Part shown: positions 9,252 to 16,516 of the stretch, piece by piece
How positions within the stretch are numbered: the stretch's first letter is position 1
Layout of the letters: each line of letters starts with the position of its first letter
Assembly (NCBI GenBank): GCA_902783735.1
Contig: CACZSE010000128.1
Location: forward strand, 1 to 22,587
Length of the DNA stretch: 22,587 nt
Direction of reading: 5' to 3'
From: an uncultured Lachnospiraceae bacterium
GTDB taxonomy: Bacteria > Bacillota > Clostridia > Lachnospirales > Lachnospiraceae
The notes under the pieces: generated by a model
What the model saw: only the letters and a program-made list of their open reading frames with translations
Database searches by the model: none
What the model was told of the DNA's origin: nothing
Translations under genes and position numbers: made by a program

Positions 9252-10235
9252 TTGCAAAGATTTAGATATATGAGTGATGACAATCTGTCTGTCAGCAGAC
9301 GAAAAAGAGTTAATTTTATAAAGGGTCTTCTCATAACAGTAGTTATTATAATGATCATCACCCCGACAATAGTGAGTATAGTTGCCATATCCGGTCTTAA
9401 GAAGCTTGATTCAAGAATTACCGAACTGGACGACAAGATATCGAAGCTTGAACTGACTTATATGTTAAAAGCCCAGGCGGATGAGGCTTTGGATGAACTG
9501 ATCGGGGAAAAAGAAACACATATTATTGAACAGATCGAACCGGCTGCTGATGAGAAGACCGAAACAATACAGACCGAAACGGTGAATGAAAATATCAAAA
9601 AGGTTTATCTGACTTTTGATGACGGCCCAAGTTCCACGACCGGACGCATTTTGGACATTCTGGATGAGCACGGTATAAAAGCCACATTTTTTGTGACGGG
9701 ATATCAGGCCGAAAAGCATCCGGAATGGTATAAGGACATAGTCGACAGAGGCCATACGATAGGAATGCATTCCTACAGCCATATTTATAAAGATATATAC
9801 AGTTCGCCCGAAAGCTTTTTTGTGGACCTTGATAAGCTTCATGATTATATCGAAAAGACTACGGGTGTGGATACACATTATGTAAGGTTTCCGGGCGGTA
9901 CCAGCAACAATGTGAGTAAGGTATCCGTTAAAGATCTTTGTGATATGGTGCATGAAAGAGGCTGGGAATACTATGACTGGAATATATCCTGCAAGGATGC
10001 AACATCACCGGCTCCCAACGCCGATCAGATCGTATCCTTTACGCTTACGGGGATAGAACAGCATTCCAACTGTATCGTACTTATGCATGATGCATCCGAT
10101 AAACAGTCCACAATAGAAGCCTTACCACGTATCATTGAAGCTGTGCAGGCACAAAAGGACACACAGTTTTGCAGCATAAACGATGAGACCGAACCCGTAC
10201 AGCATCTGTTGACGGGATATGATGACGAAGATTGA
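9252..10235 (+). CDS. Membrane-anchored polysaccharide deacetylase (CE4/NodB domain)
   Basis: 327 residues from a TTG at 9252 (GGAG at 9244-9247). An ATG at 9270, six codons later, is a good alternative because the promoter start point is so close. A basic N-terminus leads into a membrane segment at about 24-46, then a short coiled-coil-like linker (50-75) and an acidic stalk to about 115. The NodB catalytic domain follows: TFDDGPS at 121-127 (metal-binding Asp), HSYSH at 173-177 (metal histidines), RFPGG at 215-219, YYDWN near 246 and LMHDA near 277-281. All five CE4 motifs are present, so an active metal-dependent de-N-acetylase facing the wall is expected, acting on peptidoglycan GlcNAc or MurNAc. 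The exact substrate is not readable from sequence. It is followed by a bactofilin, suggesting localised wall modification. Confidence 0.92.
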   Translation: MQRFRYMSDDNLSVSRRKRVNFIKGLLITVVIIMIITPTIVSIVAISGLKKLDSRITELDDKISKLELTYMLKAQADEALDELIGEKETHIIEQIEPAADEKTETIQTETVNENIKKVYLTFDDGPSSTTGRILDILDEHGIKATFFVTGYQAEKHPEWYKDIVDRGHTIGMHSYSHIYKDIYSSPESFFVDLDKLHDYIEKTTGVDTHYVRFPGGTSNNVSKVSVKDLCDMVHERGWEYYDWNISCKDATSPAPNADQIVSFTLTGIEQHSNCIVLMHDASDKQSTIEALPRIIEAVQAQKDTQFCSINDETEPVQHLLTGYDDED

Positions 10236-10250
10236 TATCGGGCCTTAGAC

Positions 10251-10294
10251 CGTGCGGAAGCAAGAAAGCCGGGACATCGGCTTGCAGACTCACG
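10251..10294 (+). promoter_or_regulatory. Multi-tier hairpin in the leader of the bactofilin gene
   Basis: CGTG (10251-10254) pairs with CACG (10291-10294). Inside it GCAAG (10260-10264) pairs with CTTGC (10281-10285), or AAGCCG (10266-10271) with CGGCTT (10278-10283), around the loop GGACAT. No T tract follows, so it is not a terminator. It may be a processing or stability element between the deacetylase and bactofilin genes, or a small regulatory leader. Confidence 0.35.
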
Positions 10295-10331
10295 AAGGAT
10301 AGAGCAAATATAACACACGGAGGAACAAACG

Positions 10332-11231
10332 ATGGGTTTTTTTCAGGATCTGAAAGAAGACTTATCGCTGGCAGTCAGTGAACTGACCGGTGAAGAGAAA
10401 ACAAAAAAAGAAATAAGCGAACTGGATGTATTCGCGGCAGCCGAAGAGTCTATGGGAATAGAACATACTCAGGCTGATGAAGAAGAGGAGCCGGTCATAG
10501 AAGAAGCTTTGGGATCTTTTTTGGATCAGGTAGCGGCCAATGCCGAAGAGAGCGAAGCAAAGTATGACGAGCCGGAACAGAGCAGGATCCCTTCATCGGA
10601 GGAGTTGGAATTTGCTGCAAAGGCGGCTATTGCAAAATCATCTCCGGTTATAAGGGAACCGGAACAGCCGGTTTCTGCTCCTTCATATGACTATGACAGA
10701 TATGAAGAGAGAAATACACGTTATACATCACCTCAGGTAAGTTCAGATACAGATTCGTACATATCAAAGGATGAGGTACAGCCTACAGATGAACTTGCTG
10801 TAGTTACCGCAAACATGACCGTAAACGGAGACATGACTTCGACAGGCTCAATGGATGTCATGGGAAGCGTAAACGGAAATATCAGAGTGTTCGGAGAACT
10901 AAACATAACAGGCGCTATCAATGGTAATGCCGAGGCTTCAAACATTATCGCCGCTAACTGCAATGTTGTTGGAGATCTTGTGAGCTCCTGTGCGATAAAG
11001 ATTGGATCAAAAGCAGTTGTACGTGGCAATATATATGCCACAAGTGCAGTGATATCAGGTGCTATCAAAGGTGATATAGATGTTCACGGCCCTGTGATCT
11101 TGGATTCTACAGCCATAGTCATGGGAAATATAAAATCCAAGGCAGTTCAGATCAATAACGGTGCGGCAGTCGAGGGTATGTGTTCTCAGTGCTATGCGGA
11201 TGTAAGTCCCTCTGCATTTTTCAGGGATTAA
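10332..11231 (+). CDS. Bactofilin (polymer-forming cytoskeletal protein)
   Basis: 299 residues. The first 150 or so are acidic, low in hydrophobics and probably disordered (runs such as EEEEPVIEEALG, and P/S/Y-rich 110-145). From about 156 to 285 there is a right-handed beta-helix with short repeats of the G-x-[IV]-x-G type: VNGDM, GSVNGNIRV, GAINGNAEA, GDLVSSCAIKIG, VRGNIYA, GAIKGDIDVHG. This is the bactofilin domain. Bactofilins assemble into filaments without nucleotide and recruit wall enzymes to set cell shape. The N-terminal extension is much longer than the short tails of classic bactofilins. The start has GGAGGA at 10319-10324. It sits between a wall deacetylase and pyrH. Confidence 0.92.
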   Translation: MGFFQDLKEDLSLAVSELTGEEKTKKEISELDVFAAAEESMGIEHTQADEEEEPVIEEALGSFLDQVAANAEESEAKYDEPEQSRIPSSEELEFAAKAAIAKSSPVIREPEQPVSAPSYDYDRYEERNTRYTSPQVSSDTDSYISKDEVQPTDELAVVTANMTVNGDMTSTGSMDVMGSVNGNIRVFGELNITGAINGNAEASNIIAANCNVVGDLVSSCAIKIGSKAVVRGNIYATSAVISGAIKGDIDVHGPVILDSTAIVMGNIKSKAVQINNGAAVEGMCSQCYADVSPSAFFRD

Positions 11232-11271
11232 ACAATAAATTAAATATGCAAACAATGAAAGGAAGCAATAT

Positions 11272-11970
11272 ATGAAGCGTATCATGCTCAAGCTTAGCGG
11301 AGAAGCTCTCGCAGGCGAGAAAAAGCAGGGATTTGATGAGGATACGGTAAGAAGAGTAGCCCTTCAGGTAAAACAGTTGGCAGATGACGGTTTTGAGATA
11401 GGTATTGTGATCGGAGGCGGAAACTTCTGGAGAGGCAGAAGCAGTGAGAATATCGACAGAACAAAGGCTGATCAGATAGGTATGCTGGCCACGGTCATGA
11501 ACTGTATATATGTATCCGAGATATTCAGAAGTGTCGGTATGAGGACAAATATCCTTACTCCCTTTGAGATCGGTGCATTTACAAAACTTTTCAGTAAAGA
11601 CAGAGCAAACAAATATTTTGCAAACGGTCAGGTGGTATTTTTTGCCGGAGGTACAGGGCATCCGTATTTTTCAACGGACACAGGAGTTGTGTTAAGAGCT
11701 ATTGAGGTCGATGCCGATGTCATACTTCTGGCTAAGGCCGTGGACGGAGTATATGACTCAGACCCGAGGACAAATCCCAATGCAAAAAAGTATGATGAGG
11801 TTTCAATAGATGAAGTCATAGAGAAGAATCTTCAGGTAGTTGATATGACGGCATCCATCATGGCAAGAGATAACAGAAAAGAAATGTGGGTATTTAACCT
11901 CAATGAAGAAAACAGTATCGTTAATACAATGAAAGGAAAATTAAACGGTACAAAGGTTACAGTGCAGTAA
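11272..11970 (+). CDS. pyrH: Uridylate kinase (UMP kinase)
   Basis: 232 residues of the bacterial amino-acid-kinase-fold UMP kinase. KLSGEAL at 7-13 binds phosphate, GGGNFWRG near 45-52 is the UMP-site glycine loop, and DGVYDSDPRTNPNA near 158-171 is the ATP-site motif. It converts UMP to UDP with ATP, in the cytoplasm as a hexamer, feeding RNA, UDP-sugars and cell-wall precursors. AAAGGAAG at 11258-11265 supports the ATG. It begins the conserved pyrH-frr-uppS-cdsA-dxr-rseP series, with 32 bases to frr. It carries nothing unusual. Confidence 0.97.
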   Translation: MKRIMLKLSGEALAGEKKQGFDEDTVRRVALQVKQLADDGFEIGIVIGGGNFWRGRSSENIDRTKADQIGMLATVMNCIYVSEIFRSVGMRTNILTPFEIGAFTKLFSKDRANKYFANGQVVFFAGGTGHPYFSTDTGVVLRAIEVDADVILLAKAVDGVYDSDPRTNPNAKKYDEVSIDEVIEKNLQVVDMTASIMARDNRKEMWVFNLNEENSIVNTMKGKLNGTKVTVQ

Positions 11971-12002
11971 CAGACTACAAAATACTACAACGGAGGTTCA
12001 TT

Positions 12003-12554
12003 ATGGACGCAAGAATTGAAAGTTACAATGAAAAGATGCAAAAGGCCTATGATTTTCTCACATCTGATTTTCAGACCATCAGGGCAGGAAGAGCAAATCC
12101 TCATGTTCTGGATAAGATAAAGGTAAACTATTACGGTACACCCACACCTATCCAGCAGGTTGGAAACATATCGGTTCCCGAAGCACGCATGATACAGATA
12201 GCTCCGTGGGAGAAGAGTCTCATAAAAGAGATCGAGAAAGCTATCATGGCATCCGATGTAGGTATTACACCTTCAAACGATGGTGCAGTGATCCGTCTTG
12301 TATTCCCTGAACTTACAGAGGACAGACGTAAGGAACTCGCCAAGGAGATCAAGAAAAAAGGTGAAGATGCAAAGGTAGCGGTAAGAAATATAAGAAGAGA
12401 CGGAAATGAAGCGTTCAAGAAGCTCGCAAAAGAAGATATATCCGAGGACGAGATAAAAGACCTTGAGGATCAGCTTCAGAAGATGACTGATAAATATATC
12501 AAAGATATCGATGTAGCAGTCGAAGAGAAATCTAAAGAGATCATGAAAGTTTAA
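12003..12554 (+). CDS. frr: Ribosome recycling factor
   Basis: 183 residues, close to the usual 185. Typical motifs are FQTIRAGRANP near 21-31, VNYYGTPTPIQQVGNISVPEARM and IAPWEKS, and the long coiled helical arm with RRKELAKEIKKKGEDAKVAVRNIRRDGNE. The product splits the post-termination ribosome together with EF-G. The start has GGAGG at 11992-11996, 6 bases before the ATG. It follows pyrH as in most Firmicutes, and is followed by a compact hairpin that may reduce transcription into uppS. Confidence 0.98.
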   Translation: MDARIESYNEKMQKAYDFLTSDFQTIRAGRANPHVLDKIKVNYYGTPTPIQQVGNISVPEARMIQIAPWEKSLIKEIEKAIMASDVGITPSNDGAVIRLVFPELTEDRRKELAKEIKKKGEDAKVAVRNIRRDGNEAFKKLAKEDISEDEIKDLEDQLQKMTDKYIKDIDVAVEEKSKEIMKV

Positions 12555-12562
12555 TGTACCTG

Positions 12563-12586
12563 AAGGGACACATTAGTGTCCCTTTT
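12563..12586 (+). terminator. Intrinsic terminator or attenuator between frr and uppS
   Basis: AAGGGACAC (12563-12571) and GTGTCCCTT (12576-12584) form a perfect 9-bp stem with an ATTA loop, ending in TTTT at 12583-12586. The short T tract suggests partial rather than complete termination inside the cluster. Confidence 0.7.
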
Positions 12587-12617
12587 ATAAATATCGGGCG
12601 AAAGAAAGAAAAAGAGC

Positions 12618-13328
12618 ATGAATATACCGAATCACGTAGCCATCATCCTTGACGGAAACGGAAGATGGGCAAAAGCAAAAGGGCTTCCCAGAACTGCCGG
12701 GCATGTTCAGGGAGCAAAAGTGGTCGAAGATATGTGTGAGATCACTTACAATATGGGCATAAATTATTTTACGGTTTATGCATTTTCAACTGAGAACTGG
12801 TCAAGACCGGCTGAAGAGGTTGAGGCTTTAATGAAGCTGCTCAGAAATTACATGGTAAACTGTAAAAAAAGAGCAAACAAGAATAATATGAGAGTCAGGG
12901 TCATAGGAGATAAGACCGGACTTGATGAAGATATAAGAGAAAAGATAGAAGATCTTGAACAGGCTACTGCCTCAAATACAGGCCTGCATTTTACCATTGC
13001 GATAAATTACGGCGGACGTGATGAGATAACAAGAGCAATGAGAAAGCTTGGGGAGGAGATAGAAAAAGGAGATCTGAAAGCTTCGCAGATCGATCAGTCT
13101 TTGATCTCAAGGACTTTGGATACCGGAGATTATCCGGATCCGGATCTTCTTATCAGGACCTGCGGCGAACAGAGAATATCAAATTTTTTACTTTGGCAGC
13201 TTGCATATTCCGAATTTTATTTTTGTGATAAACCCTGGCCTGATTTTGATAAGGACGAGTTGATAAAGGCCGTTGAAGCATACAATAAACGCGACAGAAA
13301 ATATGGCGGACTTTCTGAAAAAGCGTAG
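12618..13328 (+). CDS. uppS: Isoprenyl transferase (undecaprenyl diphosphate synthase)
   Basis: 236 residues of the cis-prenyltransferase family. Catalytic Asp is D12 in LDGNGRWAKAKG, followed by GHVQGAK, TVYAFSTENWSRP (family-conserved near 55-67), and the C-terminal DPDLLIRTCGEQRISNFLLW with QLAYSEFYF. It adds cis isoprene units to farnesyl diphosphate to make the C55 lipid carrier for peptidoglycan and wall polymers, in the cytoplasm at the membrane face. Only a purine-rich stretch, not a strong Shine-Dalgarno, precedes the ATG. Dxr and IspG in the same window make its isoprenoid precursors. Confidence 0.96.
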   Translation: MNIPNHVAIILDGNGRWAKAKGLPRTAGHVQGAKVVEDMCEITYNMGINYFTVYAFSTENWSRPAEEVEALMKLLRNYMVNCKKRANKNNMRVRVIGDKTGLDEDIREKIEDLEQATASNTGLHFTIAINYGGRDEITRAMRKLGEEIEKGDLKASQIDQSLISRTLDTGDYPDPDLLIRTCGEQRISNFLLWQLAYSEFYFCDKPWPDFDKDELIKAVEAYNKRDRKYGGLSEKA

Positions 13329-13367
13329 AATTAATTACATTACGATTTAATAAAGCGAGGATTATTT

Positions 13368-14186
13368 ATGTTTAAGACCCGTGTGATCAGCGGTATTTTT
13401 CTTATACTTATAGCCGGGATAAGTTTATATTTCGGAGGCGCCGTTTTAGCACTTATACTGGCCGCCATATCCCTGATCGGATATTATGAATTATCAAAGG
13501 TCATAGGCCTGCATGGAAAAAAGGGTATTCCCGGTTGTCTTGAGACGATCGGATATATTTCTGTAGTTGCATATTATATTTTAGTATATCTCGGTTTATC
13601 CGAAAGATTTTTTACGGTTTGGCTCATACTCTCATTGCTGATCATGGCCGCAGCGTATGTATTTACATTTCCCAAATATGAGGCAGGACTGTTAATGGGG
13701 GCTTTTTTCAGTGTGATATACGCTCCGGTAATGTTTTCGTTCATATATCTTATCAGGAACAGGGAAAACGGGTTCTGGCTCGTGTGGTTTGTGTTCATAG
13801 CTTCCTGGGTCAGTGATACCTGTGCTTATTGTGTGGGCATGTTATTTGGAAAACACAAGCTGGCACCGGTCCTCAGCCCTAAGAAATCCATTGAAGGAGC
13901 TGTCGGCGGGATTGTCGGAAGTGCGCTTGCCGGTATACTTTACGGCCTGTTACTTGTAAGTGTCAGCGATATTACATATTCAGGACTCTGGATCTGTGCA
14001 CTGATAGGAGCGGTCGGAAGTGTTTTCAGTCAGATAGGTGATCTGGCAGCTTCAGGTATAAAGAGACATTATAATATCAAAGACTACGGAAAACTCATCC
14101 CCGGTCACGGAGGTATCATGGACCGTTTTGACAGTGTTATCGTTACCGCTCCACTCATATATTTTCTTGTAACATTGTTTTTGTAG
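13368..14186 (+). CDS. cdsA: Phosphatidate cytidylyltransferase
   Basis: 272 residues, strongly hydrophobic, with about eight membrane segments. The C-terminal signature GIKRHYNIKDYGKLIPGHGG followed by IMDRFDS matches the CDP-diglyceride synthetase pattern, including the S/G-x-K-R, KD and H-G-G-x-x-D-R-x-D residues. It makes CDP-diacylglycerol from phosphatidic acid and CTP, the entry point to phospholipid synthesis. GCGAGG at 13355-13360 supports the ATG. The gene lies in its usual place between uppS and dxr. Confidence 0.95.
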   Translation: MFKTRVISGIFLILIAGISLYFGGAVLALILAAISLIGYYELSKVIGLHGKKGIPGCLETIGYISVVAYYILVYLGLSERFFTVWLILSLLIMAAAYVFTFPKYEAGLLMGAFFSVIYAPVMFSFIYLIRNRENGFWLVWFVFIASWVSDTCAYCVGMLFGKHKLAPVLSPKKSIEGAVGGIVGSALAGILYGLLLVSVSDITYSGLWICALIGAVGSVFSQIGDLAASGIKRHYNIKDYGKLIPGHGGIMDRFDSVIVTAPLIYFLVTLFL

Positions 14187-14211
14187 TTAGATTTTGATAA
14201 AGAGGTTATAA

Positions 14212-15360
14212 GTGAAAAAAATCTGTATTTTGGGTTCTACCGGTTCGATCGGAACGCAGACCCTTGAAATAGTACGAGAATACAACAGGGATCTTAAAGT
14301 GATATCCCTTTCGGCTGCTTCAAACATTGATCTGATGGAGGAGCAGGTAAGAGAATTTCATCCATCAAAGGTATGCATGTATGATGAAGCTAAAGCCGAT
14401 GAACTGAGAATAAAGATCGCCGACACGGATACAGAGGTCCTTTCGGGAATGAACGGGCTTATTGAACTGTGCGAAGACGACGATGTCGATATGGTAGTTA
14501 CTGCAGTAGTCGGGATGATCGGTATAAGACCTACGATCGCTGCCATAAAAGCGGGAAAAGATATTGCGCTTGCAAACAAAGAAACACTGGTCTGTGCAGG
14601 TCATATCATAATGCCATTGGCTGCTCAAAAGGGGATAAAGATCCTGCCCGTTGACAGTGAACACAGTGCTATCTTTCAGTCTTTGCAGGGATTTCCAAAG
14701 GAACGTATCGAAAAGATACTTTTAACTGCATCCGGAGGACCGTTCAGAGGACTTAAAAGAAACGAATTGGTTAACATAACATGGAGAGAAGCTTTAAAGC
14801 ATCCGAACTGGTCCATGGGCAAAAAAATAACCATCGACTCCTCTACACTGGTAAATAAAGGCCTGGAAGTAATAGAGGCAAAATGGCTTTTTGGCGTTGA
14901 ACCGGATATGATACAGGTTGTTTTACAGCCGCAGAGTATCATTCATTCTGCAGTACAGTATGTGGATGGAGGTATCATTGCCCAGCTTGGAACTCCTGAT
15001 ATGAAGCTTCCGATCCAATATGCTTTGTTTTATCCTGACAGACGTCCGATGAAAGATGAAAGAGTGGATCTGTTCAAACTCGGTCAGATCATATTTGACA
15101 GACCTGATATGGACACTTTCCTGGGACTCAAGCTGGCATATGAGGCTATAGGTATCGGAGGAAGCATGCCGACAGTGTTAAATGCTGCAAATGAAAGAGC
15201 AGTTTCACTGTTTTTGAATGACAGGATCCGTTTCCTGGATATTTATGACATCATAAAGCAATCCATGGACAGGCATAAAAAGATTGACGATCCGACGGTA
15301 GAACAGATACTTGAAGCGGAAGCTGATTGCTACGAGTTCATATCATCGGTGTGGGAGTAA
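14212..15360 (+). CDS. dxr: 1-deoxy-D-xylulose 5-phosphate reductoisomerase
   Basis: 382 residues from a GTG start at 14212, with AGAGG at 14201-14205 upstream. NADPH-binding GSTGSIG is at 8-14. The metal and substrate motif VDSEHSA is near 147-153, SGGPFRG near 176-182, and the LVNKGLEVIEAKWLF motif near 215-230. It converts DXP to 2-C-methyl-D-erythritol 4-phosphate, the committed MEP-pathway step and the target of fosmidomycin, in the cytoplasm. The next gene, rseP, starts 4 bases after its stop, so its ribosome site (GGGAG) lies inside the last dxr codons. This suggests translational coupling. Confidence 0.97.
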   Translation: MKKICILGSTGSIGTQTLEIVREYNRDLKVISLSAASNIDLMEEQVREFHPSKVCMYDEAKADELRIKIADTDTEVLSGMNGLIELCEDDDVDMVVTAVVGMIGIRPTIAAIKAGKDIALANKETLVCAGHIIMPLAAQKGIKILPVDSEHSAIFQSLQGFPKERIEKILLTASGGPFRGLKRNELVNITWREALKHPNWSMGKKITIDSSTLVNKGLEVIEAKWLFGVEPDMIQVVLQPQSIIHSAVQYVDGGIIAQLGTPDMKLPIQYALFYPDRRPMKDERVDLFKLGQIIFDRPDMDTFLGLKLAYEAIGIGGSMPTVLNAANERAVSLFLNDRIRFLDIYDIIKQSMDRHKKIDDPTVEQILEAEADCYEFISSVWE

Positions 15361-15364
15361 TGAA

Positions 15365-16513
15365 ATGTCGGTTACTACGATTATTTGGTTTATATTTGTT
15401 TTTTGCATAATAGTGGTGTCTCACGAATTTGGACACATGATAATTGCAAAAAGATCCGGTATAAGGGTCGATGAGTTTTCGATAGGAATGGGACCGAAGA
15501 TATTCGGATTCCATAAAAACGGAACCTATTATGTTTTAAGGTGGCTCCCTTTGGGCGGTGCATGTATTTTCGGGGGCATGACAGAGGAAGACCTGATAGA
15601 CTCGGTAAAGAACAAAGAAGATGAAGCACTGACAGATGAAGATGAGAGTATAGCTTCGCAGATTGAAGATGAAGAAATAGACGCACAGAAATTAAAAAAA
15701 TGCGGTGTAAAGTTTAAAGAGGCACCGGTATGGGCTCGTATATCTACTGTTCTTGCAGGTCCTTTTTTCAATTTTCTGTTGGCATATTGCATCGCATTGG
15801 TCCTAGTCTGGATATGCGGATCCGACAGACCGGTAGTAAAAGAACTCATGGAAGGATATCCGGCGGCAGAGGCCGGACTGCAGCCCGGAGATCTTATCAC
15901 AAAGATCAACGGAAGCAGAATACATATTGGAAGAGAGATATATGTCAATATGTATGTTAACAGATCGGGAGAACCCATGGAAGTCACCTATGAGCGTGAC
16001 GGTAAAGAATATACGACGGTTATTGTTCCGAAGTATTTTGAAGAAGAAGGTCGTTATCTTATGGGGCTGACCGATTATATGGAAGATGTCGAATGTAAAA
16101 ATGCATCAGTATTCAGTTATTCTTTTTATGAAGTAAGATATGGACTTCTTGCTACGATCAAGAGCCTGGGCATGCTCATAAACGGGAATGGTTCAAAGGA
16201 TGATCTTGCAGGTCCCATTGGCATGGCGAAGATCATAGGAGATGTTGAAGAACTATCCAAACCCTTCGGTTTTTTGACAACACTTATCAATATGTTCAAT
16301 ATAGCCATGTTACTCAGCATAAATCTGGGAGTTATGAATTTGCTGCCCATACCGGCTCTGGATGGCGGAAGACTGATATTTTTGCTTATTGAGGCAGTAA
16401 GAGGCAAGCCGGTTCCCGCCGATAAAGAAGGAATAGTCCAGCTTGCCGGTTTTGTGTTTTTGTTTGCACTCATGATCTTTGTCATGTTTAATGACATCAT
16501 GAGATTTTTCTAA
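15365..16513 (+). CDS. rseP: Site-2 (RseP/RasP-type) intramembrane zinc metalloprotease
   Basis: 382 residues from the ATG at 15365, with GGGAG at 15353-15357. An upstream in-frame start at 15311 would lie within dxr and has no site. The zinc motif HEFGH is at 20-24 in the first membrane segment. A PDZ domain (about 157-235, with GLQPGDLITKINGS) follows, then further membrane segments and the third zinc ligand in NLLPIPALDGGRL at 325-337. Between the first membrane segment and LAGPFFNFLLAY is an acidic insertion of roughly 50 residues (KNKEDEALTDEDES...). The family cleaves membrane-embedded anti-sigma factors or signal-peptide remnants. The last 15 codons overlap a terminator-like hairpin. 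Confidence 0.95.
   Translation: MSVTTIIWFIFVFCIIVVSHEFGHMIIAKRSGIRVDEFSIGMGPKIFGFHKNGTYYVLRWLPLGGACIFGGMTEEDLIDSVKNKEDEALTDEDESIASQIEDEEIDAQKLKKCGVKFKEAPVWARISTVLAGPFFNFLLAYCIALVLVWICGSDRPVVKELMEGYPAAEAGLQPGDLITKINGSRIHIGREIYVNMYVNRSGEPMEVTYERDGKEYTTVIVPKYFEEEGRYLMGLTDYMEDVECKNASVFSYSFYEVRYGLLATIKSLGMLINGNGSKDDLAGPIGMAKIIGDVEELSKPFGFLTTLINMFNIAMLLSINLGVMNLLPIPALDGGRLIFLLIEAVRGKPVPADKEGIVQLAGFVFLFALMIFVMFNDIMRFF
16469..16509 (+). terminator. Terminator-like hairpin inside the 3' end of rseP
   Basis: CTCATGA (16469-16475) pairs with TCATGAG (16497-16503) and, across a 4-base bulge, TGTCAT (16480-16485) pairs with ATGACA (16491-16496) around the loop GTTTA. ATTTTT follows at 16504-16509. The stop codon comes after it at 16511. 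This would end plus-strand transcription just before the convergent kinase gene. Confidence 0.55.
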
Positions 16514-16516
16514 GGA

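Noticed and set aside
9465..9953. 162-residue open frame on the minus strand
   Set aside because: Lies fully inside the deacetylase gene, whose CE4 motifs are all on the plus strand; no ribosome site or known motif.
11221..11661. 146-residue open frame on the minus strand
   Set aside because: Antisense to pyrH and the bactofilin end; no ribosome site, no recognisable domain.
15529..15987. 152-residue open frame on the minus strand
   Set aside because: Antisense shadow of rseP, serine-rich composition typical of reversed coding sequence.
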